Source: Cytobacillus citreus
GTDB lineage: Bacteria; Bacillota; Bacilli; Bacillales; Cytobacillaceae
Assembly: GCF_018343665.1 (NCBI RefSeq)
Contig: NZ_JAGYPM010000012.1
Location: 1-58,758, forward strand
Reading direction: 5' to 3'
DNA: 58,758 bases
This document shows positions 49,155 to 58,758 of this stretch, one piece after another. The first letter of the stretch is position 1; every line of letters starts with the position of its first letter. The notes beneath the pieces are model-generated. The model was not told where the DNA came from and did no database searches. It saw only the letters and a list, made by a program, of their open reading frames with translations. The translations under genes were made by a program, and so were the position numbers.

Positions 49155-50039
49155 TTATCCCTGCTCTTGTACATGAAAAGCATGGTATACTTCTCTTTTA
49201 TTCATGCTTCTGTCGCTTGCTGTTTGCTTAATTGCATCCTTACTTGTCATTCCATTCACATCCATATAATGCTCTACATGTGCTTGGATCGTTAAATCTA
49301 TCCACCAAGATTCTTCCTCATCCTGTAAATTTTCAGAAGATCCTTCAATAATGAGGCAAAATTCACCTCTTATTTCTTCGTTTGTTGCCCAATTTAAGGC
49401 TTCTTGTACCGTCCCACGAATAAATTCTTCGTATTTTTTTGTTAATTCACGACATAGGACTATTTTTCTATTACCCAATTGTTCATCTATAAGAGTAAGT
49501 GTTTCTTTTAAACGATGTGGAGCTTCGTATATGATGATCGTTGCAGACATTTTAGCCAGTTCTTGAAGCTCTTTCTTTTTTGTCTTCTTATGGCGATCTA
49601 AAAAACCAAAAAAATAAAAGGGCTGCGGATTAAGACCTGATGCAATTAATGCTGTTAAAGCAGCATTTGCACCGGGCAGTGGCACAACCGTTAATTTCTC
49701 CTCTACAGCAGCAGTAACAAGCTCATACCCAGGATCAGAAATAGTCGGCATTCCCGCATCGCTCACAAGAGCAATTTTTGCCCCATTAGCTAATTTTTCA
49801 AGTATTTTCTGTCCGCTTACTGCTTTATTGTGTTCATGATAGCTAATAATAGAGGTTTCGATTTCAAAATAATTACAAAGCTTTTTCGTATTTCTCGTAT
49901 CCTCTGCAGCTATATAATCTGCCTCTTTCATCATTCTTATTGCTCGAAAGCTCATATCCTCAAGATTCCCAATGGGAGTCGGGACTAAATACAAAATTCC
50001 TTTTCCTTTTTCATTTTCAAAACTTTTTTGCTGCCACAT
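49155..50039 (-). CDS. rsmI: 16S rRNA (cytidine1402-2'-O)-methyltransferase
   Basis: 2'-O-methylates C1402 in the 16S decoding centre. The 294-aa tetrapyrrole-methylase-fold protein has LYLVPTPIGNLEDMSFRAI at the N-terminus, AAEDTRNTKKL near 43-53, ALVSDAGMPTISDPGYELV near 80-98 and the PLPGANAALTALIASG segment near 108-123. The frame opens at 50057, but GGGTGG precedes the ATG at 50039. It is separated from yazA by a 384-bp composite repeat. Confidence 0.96.
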   Translation of the reverse strand: MWQQKSFENEKGKGILYLVPTPIGNLEDMSFRAIRMMKEADYIAAEDTRNTKKLCNYFEIETSIISYHEHNKAVSGQKILEKLANGAKIALVSDAGMPTISDPGYELVTAAVEEKLTVVPLPGANAALTALIASGLNPQPFYFFGFLDRHKKTKKKELQELAKMSATIIIYEAPHRLKETLTLIDEQLGNRKIVLCRELTKKYEEFIRGTVQEALNWATNEEIRGEFCLIIEGSSENLQDEEESWWIDLTIQAHVEHYMDVNGMTSKDAIKQTASDRSMNKREVYHAFHVQEQG

Positions 50040-50061
50040 ATGTACCACCCGTTTCATTAAA

Positions 50062-50424
50062 ATGCGGAAGCGCCTCGGTTACCCTCAGGCATAGCACAAG
50101 ACGTGCCTCTCTGAAAGGTGTTCTTTACCTTTCTGGGAGGATTGATCGAAATGTGGAGGCGACTGTTTAGGGACGACAGCTTAAGACGAGCCCTGTAAGA
50201 AGACGTTCTTTGTCTTCTGGAAGGGATTGGCTAGACTTTCGTCCCCAGGAGCCGTAACTAGACAAGCTTGTGACCTCCGACGTACAGGACGTGCTAGTGG
50301 CGACAATGCCACAGGACGTGGCGTTTTTGTCGCCGAGGGGGTAGGCGCTCCTCCTAAAAGCTCCACTTTTAGTCGTGCGATGCATATCCTGCCGTAGCAT
50401 TCATTGTGGAGCTAAACAATTATC
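50062..50424 (+). repeat. Composite carrier repeat with three nested parts
   Basis: Carrier start GCGGAAGCGCC and apical arm CTGAAAGGT/ACCTTTCTG (loop GTTCTTT). A nested second hairpin follows, as at 41643 (AGAAGAC/GTCTTCT, same loop). After GACCTC comes an RUCCU module on the minus strand (50282-50334), then GAGGGGGTAGGCGC. The end is altered: TCCTCCTAAAAGC..GTGCGATGCATATCCT resembles a shortened 52-nt module. It closes with GTGGAGCTAAACA and fills the rsmI-yazA gap. Confidence 0.85.
50282..50334 (-). ncRNA. RUCCU double-hairpin (Bacillaceae-1-like) module, intact
   Basis: Minus strand: outer stem GGCGAC/GTCGCC enclosing GCCAC-GTCCT-GTGGC, then GCAC-GTCCT-GTAC. Same two-hairpin layout as in the 23S-5S spacer, with different stem bases but the same loops. 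Confidence 0.6.
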
Positions 50425-50696
50425 TAACTTTCAAAGTTATTTTCTATATTGATTTTTATATATTCTTCTTTCTTCCTTCGGGGCCATTGCTTAAATTCAT
50501 ATTCTGCCTTTAATGCATCACTTTTATTATCATACATTTTTGAAAAAACCAGCTCTACTGGTCCTCTGCCCCTTGTATATTTAGCCCCCTTGCCCTCATT
50601 ATGAAGCTTCACACGCCTCTCTAGATTATTTGTATAACCCGCATACAAACTGTCATCTTTACAATGAAGAACATAAAAGTAATGATTATTTCCCAT
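50424..50696 (-). CDS. yazA: GIY-YIG nuclease-fold protein (YazA type)
   Basis: 90-aa protein that is a single GIY-YIG domain: [20 protein letters not shown] supplies the two Tyr motifs, followed by [20 protein letters not shown] with the conserved Arg and by [11 protein letters not shown] with Glu. It belongs to the UPF0213 group; a nuclease role is inferred from the fold, not shown. It overlaps the trmN6-type gene by 11 nt. Confidence 0.92.
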   Translation of the reverse strand: MGNNHYFYVLHCKDDSLYAGYTNNLERRVKLHNEGKGAKYTRGRGPVELVFSKMYDNKSDALKAEYEFKQWPRRKKEEYIKINIENNFES

Positions 50697-51426
50697 ATAA
50701 AATTTCCTTTATTTCAGAGGTGTATTCGTTATCATCATTATAAACGATTAAGGGTGGCATTATTTTCAAATCTGGACTGCCGTTTTTAGTTGCTTCAATA
50801 AGCAGTGTATTGGCCTCTTTCCCCTGTTTTGGATAAACAAATTGAATTTTTTTTGGCTCTAGCTTATATTTACGCATTAATGTTACGATATCTAGAAATC
50901 GTCCCGGCCGATGAACAAATGCTACCTTTCCACCTTGCCTGACTAGCTGGCTTGAGGCTTTAATCGCATCCTCTAGTGTACAGAGGATTTCATGGCGGGC
51001 GATGGCCAAATGTTCATTCTCATTCATCTCTTCAGAAGATGGAGTCGGGAAATAAGGTGGATTACATGTAACAACATCGAATTTCCCATACCCTAGCTCT
51101 TTCGGCATTTCTTTAATATCACCATGTACCATATGTAATCGATGTTCCAATTGATTGTACTCAATACTTCTCTTAGCCATATCGAAAAGCCGCTCTTGAA
51201 TTTCAACACCTGTTATCGTTCCCTTTGTTCTTACACTTAGAAATAACGGTATCACCCCGTTACCGCTGCAAAGATCGATCAGGTTACCCTTTTGAATCGG
51301 CACATACACAAACCTTGCCAGTAACACAGCATCCAATGAAAAGGAGAACACAGTAGGGCTCTGAATAATGCGCAAATTTTCTGCGAGTAAATAATCTAAT
51401 CGTTCATCTCCTTTTAAAAAGTCCAT
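50686..51426 (-). CDS. trmN6: tRNA1(Val) adenine-N6 methyltransferase-like protein (YabB type)
   Basis: SAM-dependent N6-adenine methylase; the E. coli relative modifies A37 of tRNA-Val. The 246-aa protein has SAM motif [16 protein letters not shown] near 50-64, an acidic [13 protein letters not shown] near 74-86, and motif [12 protein letters not shown] near 122-131. The ATG follows GGAGGAAAG. Upstream is the yabA terminator, so a separate promoter is likely. Substrate is inferred from the family. Confidence 0.9.
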   Translation of the reverse strand: MDFLKGDERLDYLLAENLRIIQSPTVFSFSLDAVLLARFVYVPIQKGNLIDLCSGNGVIPLFLSVRTKGTITGVEIQERLFDMAKRSIEYNQLEHRLHMVHGDIKEMPKELGYGKFDVVTCNPPYFPTPSSEEMNENEHLAIARHEILCTLEDAIKASSQLVRQGGKVAFVHRPGRFLDIVTLMRKYKLEPKKIQFVYPKQGKEANTLLIEATKNGSPDLKIMPPLIVYNDDNEYTSEIKEILYGK

Positions 51427-51467
51427 CTTCTTTCCTCCAAATATTAAGTTTCATTAGCTAAAAAATA

Positions 51468-51488
51468 GCCTTCCTTTATCGGGAAGGC
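51468..51488 (-). terminator. rho-independent terminator after yabA
   Basis: 7-bp stem GCCTTCC/GGAAGGC, then UAUUUUUU on the minus strand, 8 bp past the yabA stop. Confidence 0.8.
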
Positions 51489-51495
51489 CATCATA

Positions 51496-51870
51496 TTATT
51501 TCTTATTAAGAAAAGATAAGCAAAAAAGGCAATCTCCTTCTTTTCGGGGACTTCCAAAATGGAGGTTACATATATGAAAGCCCTCTTGGTATAGACGGGC
51601 AAGATTATCGTAGCCTTCTCCAATATCGACCGATTTATCATAAGTTGTACCCACTGGATTACTTGGTGCTTGATCTTTTTTTCTAGCCGATTCTTCTTTA
51701 TCAATTGTTAATTCTAAACGGCGTCTTAAATGTTCATTTTCCAGCTTTAAAGAGTTATTCTCTTCTAATATTTCTGCCAAATGCTGCTTTAACTCACCAA
51801 GCTGCGTATATAACTGACCAATTTGAATTTCCATATTACTTACTGAGTCAAAGATTTCTTTTTTATCCAC
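51496..51870 (-). CDS. yabA: Replication initiation control protein YabA
   Basis: Limits replication initiation by binding DnaA and the DnaN clamp. The 124-aa protein has an N-terminal coiled coil (about 5-60: leucine-rich, [20 protein letters not shown]) that forms the tetramer, and a C-terminal zinc domain with HICNLHFG and CLFC. The frame opens at GTG 51879; a second GTG at 51870 is better spaced from GAGGTG and yields [10 protein letters not shown], as in relatives. It overlaps nothing and follows ricT by 13 bp. Confidence 0.95.
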   Translation of the reverse strand: MDKKEIFDSVSNMEIQIGQLYTQLGELKQHLAEILEENNSLKLENEHLRRRLELTIDKEESARKKDQAPSNPVGTTYDKSVDIGEGYDNLARLYQEGFHICNLHFGSPRKEGDCLFCLSFLNKK

Positions 51871-51883
51871 GTATTCCACCTCA

Positions 51884-52711
51884 TTAATCTGTGGATTGAA
51901 CTGTTACAGCACCTTGTTTCGATAATTCATCAAGTGTATATTCCAGGACGCGTTCAGCAGCTGTGACATCCACTTGCAGCACCCGCTCTAAAATATTTAA
52001 TCCTACTACTTTTCCTGGTCCTTCAGGTGTTTGAATCCATTCTCCAAGGTCTGGAAGCTGAGCTTTTGCTTCTTCATATTCGTCATTTTCATATTTTAAA
52101 CAGCACATCAAACGACCACATAAACCCGAAATTTTTGTTGGGTTTAAGGAAAGATTCTGATCTTTTGCCATCTTGATAGATACTGGATCAAAATCGCCTA
52201 AAAAAGTAGAGCAGCAAAGCATTCTACCGCAAGGACCAATACCACCTAGCATTTTCGCTTCATCTCTTACACCAATTTGCCGAAGTTCAATTCTAGTACG
52301 AAATATGGCTGCAAGATCTTTAACGAGCTCTCGAAAATCTACTCTTCCATCGGCAGTGAAGTAAAAGATCACTTTATTTCGATCAAATGTATATTCGACA
52401 TCAACTAGTTTCATATCTAATTGATGAGTAATAACCTTTTCATTGCAAACCTCATAAGCTTCCTTTGCTGCCTGCTTGTTTTCCTCAACAATCATCCGAT
52501 CCTTAGGATCTGCAATTCGGAGAACCTTTTTTAAGGGGAGGACTACATCATGTTCATCCACTTTCTTTGGTGCAACCACAACCTTGCCATACTCTACACC
52601 ACGAACCGTTTCAACAATGACAAAGTCATCTTTTTCGATTGCTAGTCCACCAGGATCGAAATAATATATTTTACCCGCTTTCTTAAAGCGGACTCCTACT
52701 ACATCATACAA
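51884..52711 (-). CDS. ricT: Stage 0 sporulation/RNA-maturation factor RicT (YaaT)
   Basis: PSP1-family member of the RicA-RicF-RicT complex that carries iron-sulfur clusters, helps RNase Y and promotes the phosphorelay. The 275-aa protein shows [16 protein letters not shown] at the start, [16 protein letters not shown] near 33-48, and cysteine groups CGRMLCC and CGRLMCC (near 162-168 and 198-204) suited to cluster binding. It starts with TTG after GGAGGGG and overlaps holB by 8 nt. Confidence 0.95.
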   Translation of the reverse strand: MYDVVGVRFKKAGKIYYFDPGGLAIEKDDFVIVETVRGVEYGKVVVAPKKVDEHDVVLPLKKVLRIADPKDRMIVEENKQAAKEAYEVCNEKVITHQLDMKLVDVEYTFDRNKVIFYFTADGRVDFRELVKDLAAIFRTRIELRQIGVRDEAKMLGGIGPCGRMLCCSTFLGDFDPVSIKMAKDQNLSLNPTKISGLCGRLMCCLKYENDEYEEAKAQLPDLGEWIQTPEGPGKVVGLNILERVLQVDVTAAERVLEYTLDELSKQGAVTVQSTD

Positions 52712-53711
52712 ACAAAGACCCCTCCTGCAATTTCAACACAAGCTGTTCCATTAACAGCTGCGGATTCATATTTGCATGCAATTTTCTCTTTGCTTCCAAA
52801 ACAGCCGTCATCTGCTCAGATATCCTTCGACTTGTAGATTGCAAAGCAAACTGCTCTAAACGCTCCTTTTCGATTAGATAGACGACCTGCTCCTCCTTGC
52901 CAAGTTGTATATATAATAAATCCTTAAAAATAAGAAGTAAAAGATCTAACCCAAGATCAAATTGTTCTTTCTCTTTGAAGTGCTTAAACCAATCATCCTG
53001 AAGAGAAACCATTGCTTCCAATGGTGTTTTTTTAAGTACTTCATATAATTTTAACACTATTTTTTGTGCTTGTACAAACCAATCATTCTGACTAAATTCA
53101 ATTGCCTCATCAATATTATTGGTAAGCTGGGCAATTAATGGTGCTATCTGTGGTTCGACATTGTGGGATTTTAGCTTTTCAATCATTTTTTCAGCTGATA
53201 ATGACTGAAATGAGATCGTTTGGCAACGAGAAAGAATTGTAGGAAGTATTTGCTGTGCCTGTTCTGTCATCAATATAGCTATTGTCTCCGGATGTGGTTC
53301 TTCAAGGAATTTTAGCAAACTATTCGCTGCATTCACAGTCATTCGATCCGCATGGACAACCATATATAGCTTCTTTTTCGATTCAACACCCGTTTTGGAG
53401 AACTCCTCCTGAAGTGATTGAATTTGGGCTTTTTTGATTGATAGCCCATCTGGTTCGACAAGATGAACATCTGGATGGTTTCCGTTATTAATTCTCTTGC
53501 AATTTACACATGTTTCACAAGGGATATAACCTTGCATAGGTGAGTGGCAAAAAACACTTTTCGCTAAAAGAAAGCTTGCATCGCGTTTCCCTGTCCCCTT
53601 CATCCCTTCGAATAAATAAGCGTGAGCCAGCCTATTCTTCATCATACTATTTTTAAACATTTTCAAAACGATAGGCTGTATGTCTTCTAGCTCTTCCCAC
53701 GTTTTTGCCAC
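52704..53711 (-). CDS. holB: DNA polymerase III subunit delta'
   Basis: Non-motor member of the clamp-loader complex. The 335-aa protein has the AAA-type N-terminal part with FEGMKGTGKRDAS (P-loop position), a zinc module with four Cys (CHSPMQGYIPCETCVNC, near 53-69), and the segments RMTVNAANSLLKFLEEP and SRCQTISF. Several starts are possible: GTG at 53723, ATG at 53717 or GTG at 53711. The last is 8-10 nt after GTGGTG and gives MAKTWEELED, so I prefer it. In B. subtilis yaaR lies between darA and holB; here only about 50 bp separate them. Confidence 0.94.
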   Translation of the reverse strand: MAKTWEELEDIQPIVLKMFKNSMMKNRLAHAYLFEGMKGTGKRDASFLLAKSVFCHSPMQGYIPCETCVNCKRINNGNHPDVHLVEPDGLSIKKAQIQSLQEEFSKTGVESKKKLYMVVHADRMTVNAANSLLKFLEEPHPETIAILMTEQAQQILPTILSRCQTISFQSLSAEKMIEKLKSHNVEPQIAPLIAQLTNNIDEAIEFSQNDWFVQAQKIVLKLYEVLKKTPLEAMVSLQDDWFKHFKEKEQFDLGLDLLLLIFKDLLYIQLGKEEQVVYLIEKERLEQFALQSTSRRISEQMTAVLEAKRKLHANMNPQLLMEQLVLKLQEGSLFV

Positions 53712-53764
53712 AATCATCACCACTTACGTAACTTTATTATGAATTCACATTGAAGTCATTCTTT

Positions 53765-54888
<1,124 letters not shown>

Positions 54889-54926
54889 CGTAAACCTCCA
54901 AGATGCTTCAATAATAATATATTTAA

Positions 54927-56366
54927 TTAATTGGGAAATATGTCTATCATTCCGGACTTTATGCCCTCAGCCCCTTGAAATCTAGCCCCCGTTTCAAAGA
55001 GTAATCTAATATTGTCTATATGTTCCTTACTAATTGTTTCCCCAGGAAATAATAAAGGAATACCTGGAGGATAGGGGATAATAAACTGTGCACATACCTT
55101 TCCTATTGCCTCGTCCATTGGAACAGATATGCTAGTAAGATCGGCTCTCTGTTTCGCATTCAATTCCAGCTTTGAAATACTTGACGTGACAAAACCAGTT
55201 TTTGCTTTTTTGGGGTGCTTATGAATTGTAACCGATTTAAGGGCTGCTTCAAATCGATCGACCATATCCTCAATGGAGTATTCCATATCTGATTTCAGTA
55301 AAGGAAAAATAAGCAAAACATTATAAGGATCAGCCATCTCCGTAAAAATGCCAACGCTTTCAAGTCTACCCTGCAGTTCATACCCACTTAAAGAAGAGGT
55401 GGATTGAAGGGTTATTTTCAACGGATCGCCTATTCCATTTTTAAAAGATAACACTTTAATTCCTTTTAATTTTTGTAATCTCCTTTTGAAATCCTGAATT
55501 TTATATAAAAGAGCCTCTGCATCATCATTCGAAAATCCAGCTAAATAGCTTCTAGCTATATCCAATGAAGCCATAATTGGATAGGATGGACTGCTTGATT
55601 GTAAAATTTCAAGATAGCTGCGAATATCCTTTTCTGAAAGAAGATTGCTATTAAAATGAAGATATGACCCCATCGTCATCGCCGGAAGCGTTTTATGGGC
55701 TGATTGGACAACGATATCAGCCTTTAATGAAACAGCGGACTGTGGAAAAATATCATTTCCTATAAAATGAGTACCATGTGCCTCATCAATTAATACTGGT
55801 ATTCCTTTTGAATGGGAAAATTGAATAATCTCCTCTAGATCATTAATCATCCCATAGTAATTTGGATATGTAAGAATGATCGCCTTTGAAGAAGGGAATG
55901 CTTTAATCGCCTTTTTAACAGTATTTATTGATACGCCTCCTGCGACACCCCATTCCTCATCATAAGTAGGCTCTAAAAAAACAGGTTCTGCCTTTACAAG
56001 GTTAATACCATTTAATATTGATTTATGGCAATTTCTCTGAACAAGAACTGTATCATCTTCCCTGATTGCTGCCATGATCATGGCCAAATTTCCGACAGTC
56101 GACCCGTTGACTAAGAAAAAACTCTTTTTAGTTCCATATAATTGGGAAAGTAGCTGTTCGGCTTCCAAGATCGCCCCCTCAGGAGAATGTAGGTCGTCTA
56201 ACCCACTTAGCTCTGTTGCATCAAGCTTTAACAATTTATTATAGAAATGCTTTGCTTCCTTTGGAAAAAGGCTGCCATATTTATGTCCTGGAACATGGAA
56301 GGAAACAGGTTTATTATCTATATGTCTTATTAAGGCTCCAAATAACGGTGTTCGAGTCTGATCCAA
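54927..56366 (-). CDS. PLP-dependent Orn/Lys/Arg decarboxylase-family protein (YaaO type)
   Basis: 479-aa fold-type I decarboxylase. The probable PLP lysine is Lys225 in [16 protein letters not shown], with Asp194 and His197 in LIDEAHGTH and the phosphate region VNGSTVGNL near 87-95. A C-terminal domain with [15 protein letters not shown] completes the family pattern. The substrate (arginine, lysine or ornithine) cannot be read from sequence. It lacks the long wing domain of the E. coli inducible enzymes. It starts with TTG after GGTGAT and probably leads the tmk transcript. Confidence 0.9.
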   Translation of the reverse strand: MDQTRTPLFGALIRHIDNKPVSFHVPGHKYGSLFPKEAKHFYNKLLKLDATELSGLDDLHSPEGAILEAEQLLSQLYGTKKSFFLVNGSTVGNLAMIMAAIREDDTVLVQRNCHKSILNGINLVKAEPVFLEPTYDEEWGVAGGVSINTVKKAIKAFPSSKAIILTYPNYYGMINDLEEIIQFSHSKGIPVLIDEAHGTHFIGNDIFPQSAVSLKADIVVQSAHKTLPAMTMGSYLHFNSNLLSEKDIRSYLEILQSSSPSYPIMASLDIARSYLAGFSNDDAEALLYKIQDFKRRLQKLKGIKVLSFKNGIGDPLKITLQSTSSLSGYELQGRLESVGIFTEMADPYNVLLIFPLLKSDMEYSIEDMVDRFEAALKSVTIHKHPKKAKTGFVTSSISKLELNAKQRADLTSISVPMDEAIGKVCAQFIIPYPPGIPLLFPGETISKEHIDNIRLLFETGARFQGAEGIKSGMIDIFPN

Positions 56367-56549
56367 TTCATATCACCAAAAATCAATTTGTTTTATTGTC
56401 TCATCTATTTTACCAAATAGGAGATTAAAGCGATACTTCCACCTTAGACATTTGAAATCGGATCTTATTAATAATATAGTGAAACATTAACCAGTGGGGC
56501 TTTTCCTTCATCCCCTACTGATTGTTTGTTGAAATTATCACGCTCAGAA

Positions 56550-56665
56550 CACCACGTCCTCCCAAAAACTTCTCTTTTAATCGTTCGTAGTATCGCTGAT
56601 GATGCTTTCCTTATCCTGTGGACTTCGCTTAACTAGGACATCCTCGTAAAAGCTTTTTTCTTTTT
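56550..56665 (+). repeat. RUCCU module remnant with 52-nt insert
   Basis: CCAC-GTCCT .. ATCCT-GTGG (56552-56621) is an RUCCU hairpin whose loop holds a 52-nt insert (56561-56612) starting CCCAAAAAC and ending GATGCTTTCCTT, like that at 27354. A trace of the second hairpin follows (GGACATCCT). No carrier ends are present. The rest of the yaaO-gin gap (56367-56549) shows nothing recognisable. Confidence 0.65.
56561..56612 (+). mobile_element. 52-nt mini-module inserted in an RUCCU loop (second case)
   Basis: Same length, position and end sequences as the insert at 27354-27405, flanked by GTCCT on the left and ATCCT on the right. The internal sequence has diverged, so the two inserts are not recent copies of each other. 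Confidence 0.5.
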
Positions 56666-56776
56666 CGAGGACGCGTTAATCTACGATAAAGAATTCAATA
56701 AGACATACAACCAAATAAGAACTATCTCATACAATAGTAATTAAGTAAGCTCTTTACGATGAATTTTCAAAAGATT

Positions 56777-56806
56777 GTATACAATAATATAAATCCGGGC
56801 AGAATT
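56777..56806 (+). promoter_or_regulatory. gin promoter (sigma-F)
   Basis: Plus strand: -35 GTATA (56777-56781), 15 nt, -10 GGGCAGAATT (56797-56806). This is a full match to GYATA-15-GGNNANAMT, 20 nt before the start codon. Confidence 0.85.
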
Positions 56807-56826
56807 AGTGTATGGAGGTGGAGTGA

Positions 56827-57030
56827 TTGAGTTCGCTATTAGCAAAGAAACATATAGGGGAAGAGTGTGTCATTTGCGAGCAAACAAAAATAAAAGGGAT
56901 ACATCTATACACTTCTTTTATCTGTACAGATTGTGAAAATGATTTAATTTCTACAGATACAAGCAATCCAAAATATAAATATTATTTAAAACAGCTAAAA
57001 AAGATAACAAATCCAGAAATTTTTTCTTAA
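56827..57030 (+). CDS. gin: Anti-sigma-G factor Gin (CsfB)
   Basis: Forespore protein made under sigma-F that holds sigma-G inactive until engulfment ends; also inhibits sigma-E. The 67-aa protein has the zinc-binding pairs CVIC and CTDC, with the conserved KIKGIHLYTSFICTDC segment between and around them and the tail YYLKQLKKI. It starts with TTG after GGAGGTG. It lies on the plus strand, convergent with the rRNA operon and divergent from the decarboxylase gene. Confidence 0.93.
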   Translation: MSSLLAKKHIGEECVICEQTKIKGIHLYTSFICTDCENDLISTDTSNPKYKYYLKQLKKITNPEIFS

Positions 57031-57033
57031 TGC

Positions 57034-57056
57034 GCCCTCCAGTTTGGGGCTTTTTA
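57034..57056 (+). terminator. rho-independent terminator after gin
   Basis: Short stem GCCCT/GGGGC with an 8-nt loop and a T-rich run, right past the stop. Confidence 0.6.
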
Positions 57057-57195
57057 TTTTGGCACCAAACCTGGCATAAAATTTATTTATCCCCTTGTTT
57101 TCATTTATTTTTCTTGTAAAAAATACCTGCGCTAAAAATTAGAAATATTTTGTCCAAGTTCACAGATAAATAAAAAATTTATACAAAACAAAAAA

Positions 57196-57214
57196 GAGTA
57201 CCCATTGGATACTC
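57196..57214 (-). terminator. Terminator behind the 5S remnant
   Basis: Stem GAGTATCC with GGGTACTC and UUUUUUG on the minus strand, placed after the 5S remnant as the terminator at 57625 is after the intact 5S. Confidence 0.75.
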
Positions 57215-57223
57215 CTTCATTTC

Positions 57224-57297
57224 GCTTGGCGACGTCCTACTCTCACAAGGGGACAGCCCCTAACTACCATCGGCGCAGAAGTTTAACTTCCGTGTTC
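57224..57297 (-). pseudogene. Truncated 5S rRNA gene (3' part only)
   Basis: The 3' 74 nt of a 5S gene, nearly identical to 57655-57727 apart from a 3-nt deletion (CTGAGAAG versus CAGAAG), then abrupt loss of homology inside CCGTGTTC. The 5' third is missing, so it cannot form 5S helix I or be cut by RNase M5. Confidence 0.85.
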
Positions 57298-57624
57298 AGC
57301 CTCGGCTTTGAATAAGCGGCGGATCTCTACGTCAGCTGCACTCGTTCCGTCCTCATGTGCATCGCACATTCCGGGCGTCACTCCCTTGCTTCCTTGATCT
57401 CCTTGCTTCTTCAAAGCCTCGGGGTTCCCTTTCTAAACTTCTTATCGTTTCTATACAAATTTTCAAATGTTCTTCGAACACATATAAAGAAAACTCGCCG
57501 ATTGGCGAGCCTTGGAAAGGCGAAGACAGAGGCGTAGTTGAACTTATACTTAATTCCTAAAATTGGAAACTACGTCGAATCATCTTCTGCGCTGACAATT
57601 TATACTTTCTTAACGTGTAAAAAA
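57298..57624. other. Spacer between 5S remnant and 5S
   Basis: About 320 bp of non-coding sequence with a third terminator-like hairpin (57496-57511: CTCGCC/GGCGAG, then UUUUCUUU on the minus strand). The part next to the remnant is GC-richer and of unknown origin; frames in it look random. Confidence 0.5.
57496..57511 (-). terminator. Additional terminator-like hairpin downstream of 5S
   Basis: CTCGCC-AATC-GGCGAG then UUUUCUUU on the minus strand. Confidence 0.6.
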
Positions 57625-57648
57625 AGAACAGCTCATTTAGCTGTTCTT
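57625..57648 (-). terminator. rRNA operon terminator after 5S
   Basis: 9-bp stem AGAACAGCT/AGCTGTTCT with a seven-U run on the minus strand, 7 bp past the 5S end. Confidence 0.9.
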
Positions 57649-57654
57649 CATTTC

Positions 57655-57771
<117 letters not shown>

Positions 57772-57835
57772 CTGTATAAAATTGAGGTTTGTTCTCTCAA
57801 AACTAGATAATGCAGAAGAAGAATTGGAGTAATCA

Positions 57836-57955
57836 TTGTCCAGCTTCGGCTCCTAACTTCTCGGTCGTTTCGATCCATCTCTACAAATCCAAAACCGGGA
57901 TTTGCATAGCTGGCTCTCCAACGCCTCTCGAAGCTAAGCAGTCGCCTACGCTTAG
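57836..57955 (-). repeat. Carrier-like insertion in the 23S-5S spacer
   Basis: The minus strand ends TAGGAGCCGAAGCTGGACA, the right-end signature of the carrier family, and includes GGATCGAAACGACC like the nested hairpins at 41643 and 50062. It makes the spacer about 250 nt, much longer than needed. Confidence 0.6.
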
Positions 57956-58014
57956 GCCCACAGGATGTGGGTCATGCAGGCATTGTCACAGGACGTGACG
58001 ATTTTAGCCTGCGA
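57955..58014 (-). ncRNA. Bacillaceae-1-type RNA motif in the 23S-5S spacer
   Basis: Minus strand: outer stem GCAGGC (58007-58012)/GCCTGC (57976-57981) encloses GTCAC-GTCCT-GTGAC (57985-57999), followed by CCCAC-ATCCT-GTGGG (57957-57971). Two terminal loops of consensus RUCCU next to rRNA genes are, as I recall, the defining traits of the Bacillaceae-1 motif. Being in the spacer it is co-transcribed with 23S and 5S. Function unknown. Confidence 0.75.
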
Positions 58015-58023
58015 ACATTAAAT

Positions 58024-58758
<735 letters not shown>

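Noticed and set aside
50167..50400. Open frames of 60-77 aa inside the composite repeat
   Set aside because: They follow palindromic repeat sequence, differ between copies and lack ribosome sites.

Overview
The window is a low-GC, endospore-forming Bacillaceae chromosome segment close to the replication origin. Gene order matches the Bacillus subtilis yaaO-to-lysS region read in reverse, and there are many sporulation genes (spoIIE, spoVT, spoVG, spoVC/pth, yabG, sspF, yabP, yabQ, gin, fin), a Spo0A-controlled abrB and a parS site. The genus cannot be fixed from the sequence. Nearly all genes lie on the minus strand, so the origin side is at the right end. rRNA genes bound the window at both ends in the same orientation: 23S-5S on the right (minus strand, 5S ending at 57655) and the start of a 16S gene on the left (1-218).

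Layout from right to left, the direction of transcription: 23S 3' end; a 23S-5S spacer carrying an RNA-like insertion; 5S; a truncated second 5S with extra terminators; gin (plus strand, sigma-F promoter); a PLP-dependent decarboxylase (yaaO type); tmk; darA; holB; ricT; yabA; trmN6-type methylase; yazA; rsmI; abrB (plus strand); metS; tatD; yabE; rnmV; rsmA; yabG; veg; sspF; ispE; purR; yabJ/ridA; spoVG; glmU; prs; ctc; pth; fin; mfd; spoVT; yabM; yabN/mazG; rqcP; yabP; yabQ; divIC; yabR; tRNA-Met (plus strand); spoIIE; yabS; yabT; tilS; hprT; ftsH; coaX; hslO; a PrsA-like foldase; cysK; pabB-pabA-pabC-folP-folB-folK-yazB-dusB; lysS; and the next rRNA operon.

The genes fall into groups: information processing (lysS, metS, pth, tilS, rsmA, rsmI, rnmV, dusB, the trmN6-type methylase, rqcP, ctc), folate synthesis (pabABC, folP, folB, folK), nucleotide supply (prs, hprT, purR, tmk), cell envelope and division (glmU, divIC, yabE, yabM, ftsH), replication and repair (holB, yabA, mfd), and sporulation. 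Promoters that match their textbook sigma classes are visible: sigma-A with 21-bp spacing at spoIIE, sigma-H at spoVG, sigma-F at gin and fin, tandem sigma-A at veg and rrn, and Spo0A boxes at abrB.

The coding part is ordinary. The unusual part is between genes: a modular family of structured repeats with at least twelve full, partial or remnant copies. A roughly 120-nt long-hairpin carrier shows compensatory base changes and a conserved GTTCTTT apical loop. A second module has two hairpins with RUCCU loops, the hallmark I recall for the Bacillaceae-1 RNA motif. It sits in the 23S-5S spacer and inside carriers at one fixed point, in either orientation. A third module of 52 nt sits exactly in an RUCCU loop in two copies, each time flanked by a duplicated RTCCT. 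This nested, apparently mobile RNA-like system is the best candidate here for something poorly described.
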